Shown here: piece after piece, positions 63,626 to 64,000 of the stretch
Numbering within the stretch: position 1 is the first letter of the stretch
Layout: each line of letters begins with the position of its first letter
NCBI GenBank assembly: GCA_031308135.1
Contig: JAHLJT010000631.1
Span: 155,885,276 to 155,949,275 of the forward strand
From: Acheta domesticus
Lineage: Eukaryota > Arthropoda > Insecta > Orthoptera > Gryllidae
Direction: 5' to 3'
Length of the DNA stretch: 64,000 nucleotides
The notes under the pieces: generated by a model
Told to the model about the DNA's origin: nothing
Seen by the model: only the letters and a program-made list of their open reading frames with translations
The model's database searches: none
Made by a program: the position numbers and the translations under genes

Positions 63626-64000
63626 GTCACGTAACTTAAGCACCTCCTGTAACTTTTGAACGGGTGAAGATATTGCAATGCAGTTTTCACGGAAGTGAAT
63701 GAGGGAATGGGGCTAATTCATATGTGTACTGATTTCTCTTTTATCACTTGCAATTTACGAGATATTTGAGGTAACTTTGTTTTTTCAAATGGGACTATAC
63801 GTATTTTTTTCAGTCTATCATGACAAGCATAAAAATCCAAATCCAAAGATATATTGTCATATGTCAGATAAGCATTTTTTTGAGTAATTGTGATTTTTTT
63901 GCGACTAGTGTTTAACGGATATTTTCATTGTAACTGTCAGCCCCACAAGGTCACGCAGCGCTCCCCCAGCAAACGCTGGGTCGGAGAAGGGAAGGGATTT
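63626..64000. other. No recognised gene at the window edge
   Basis: AT-rich sequence whose start (ACTTAAGCACCTCCTGTAAC then TTTTGAACGGGTGAAGAT) looks like the beginning of another dispersed repeat, but the window ends before it can be judged. Confidence 0.3.

Overview
This window looks like repeat-dominated, non-genic DNA from a large arthropod genome, most likely an insect. The evidence is the transposable-element mix: a BEL/Pao LTR element, an R1-clade LINE, RTE-like LINEs, a Jockey-like tail, an R4/Dong-like LINE, a Tc1-like transposase, piggyBac remains and several tRNA-derived SINEs, in an AT-rich background with short GC-rich islands. I found no convincing host protein-coding gene, rRNA or functional tRNA gene in 64 kb. 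A polyneopteran insect is a guess from the repeat mix; no single sequence proves it.

Layout. 1-4.6 kb: two RTE-like LINE fragments on the minus strand, joined head to tail so that part of each lies in one 349-codon reading frame. 4.6-12 kb: mostly unassigned, with a hairpin, simple repeats and a 5' RTE-like fragment at 9.45-9.84 kb. 12.18-17.92 kb: a 5.7-kb composite in which two long inverted copies of one repeat, each built of ~0.3-kb tandem units, flank a piggyBac transposase remnant; one arm carries a SINE. 18-24 kb: unassigned, largely AT-rich. 24-26.8 kb: SINEs and a decayed Jockey-type RT tail. 27-34 kb: mostly unassigned, with GC-rich islands and small retroposon scraps.

34.1-39.6 kb: a LINE tail, then an (AC)n/(GC)n microsatellite, then an R1-clade element with an intact ORF1 and a broken, internally deleted ORF2. 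A second (AC)n(TA)n tract follows, and then a decayed Tc1-like element. 39.8-41.8 kb: AT-rich palindromic repeats, tRNA-like SINE heads and an identical 296-bp direct duplication. 42.093-50.119 kb: a complete BEL/Pao retrotransposon with two 851-bp LTRs that differ only in homopolymer length, a 5-bp target-site duplication (GAAGT) and one uninterrupted 1,772-codon Gag-Pol frame. This is the youngest element seen and the best candidate for recent activity. 50-64 kb: a minisatellite, GC-rich islands, a decayed R4/Dong-like LINE (52.9-55.4 kb), RTE-like scraps, and SINEs that recur from the 24-26 kb region.

Functionally the genes are retrotransposon and transposase proteins acting on their own elements. 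Only the BEL polyprotein and the R1-clade ORF1 look open from end to end. Family calls rest on motifs read by eye, with no database search.
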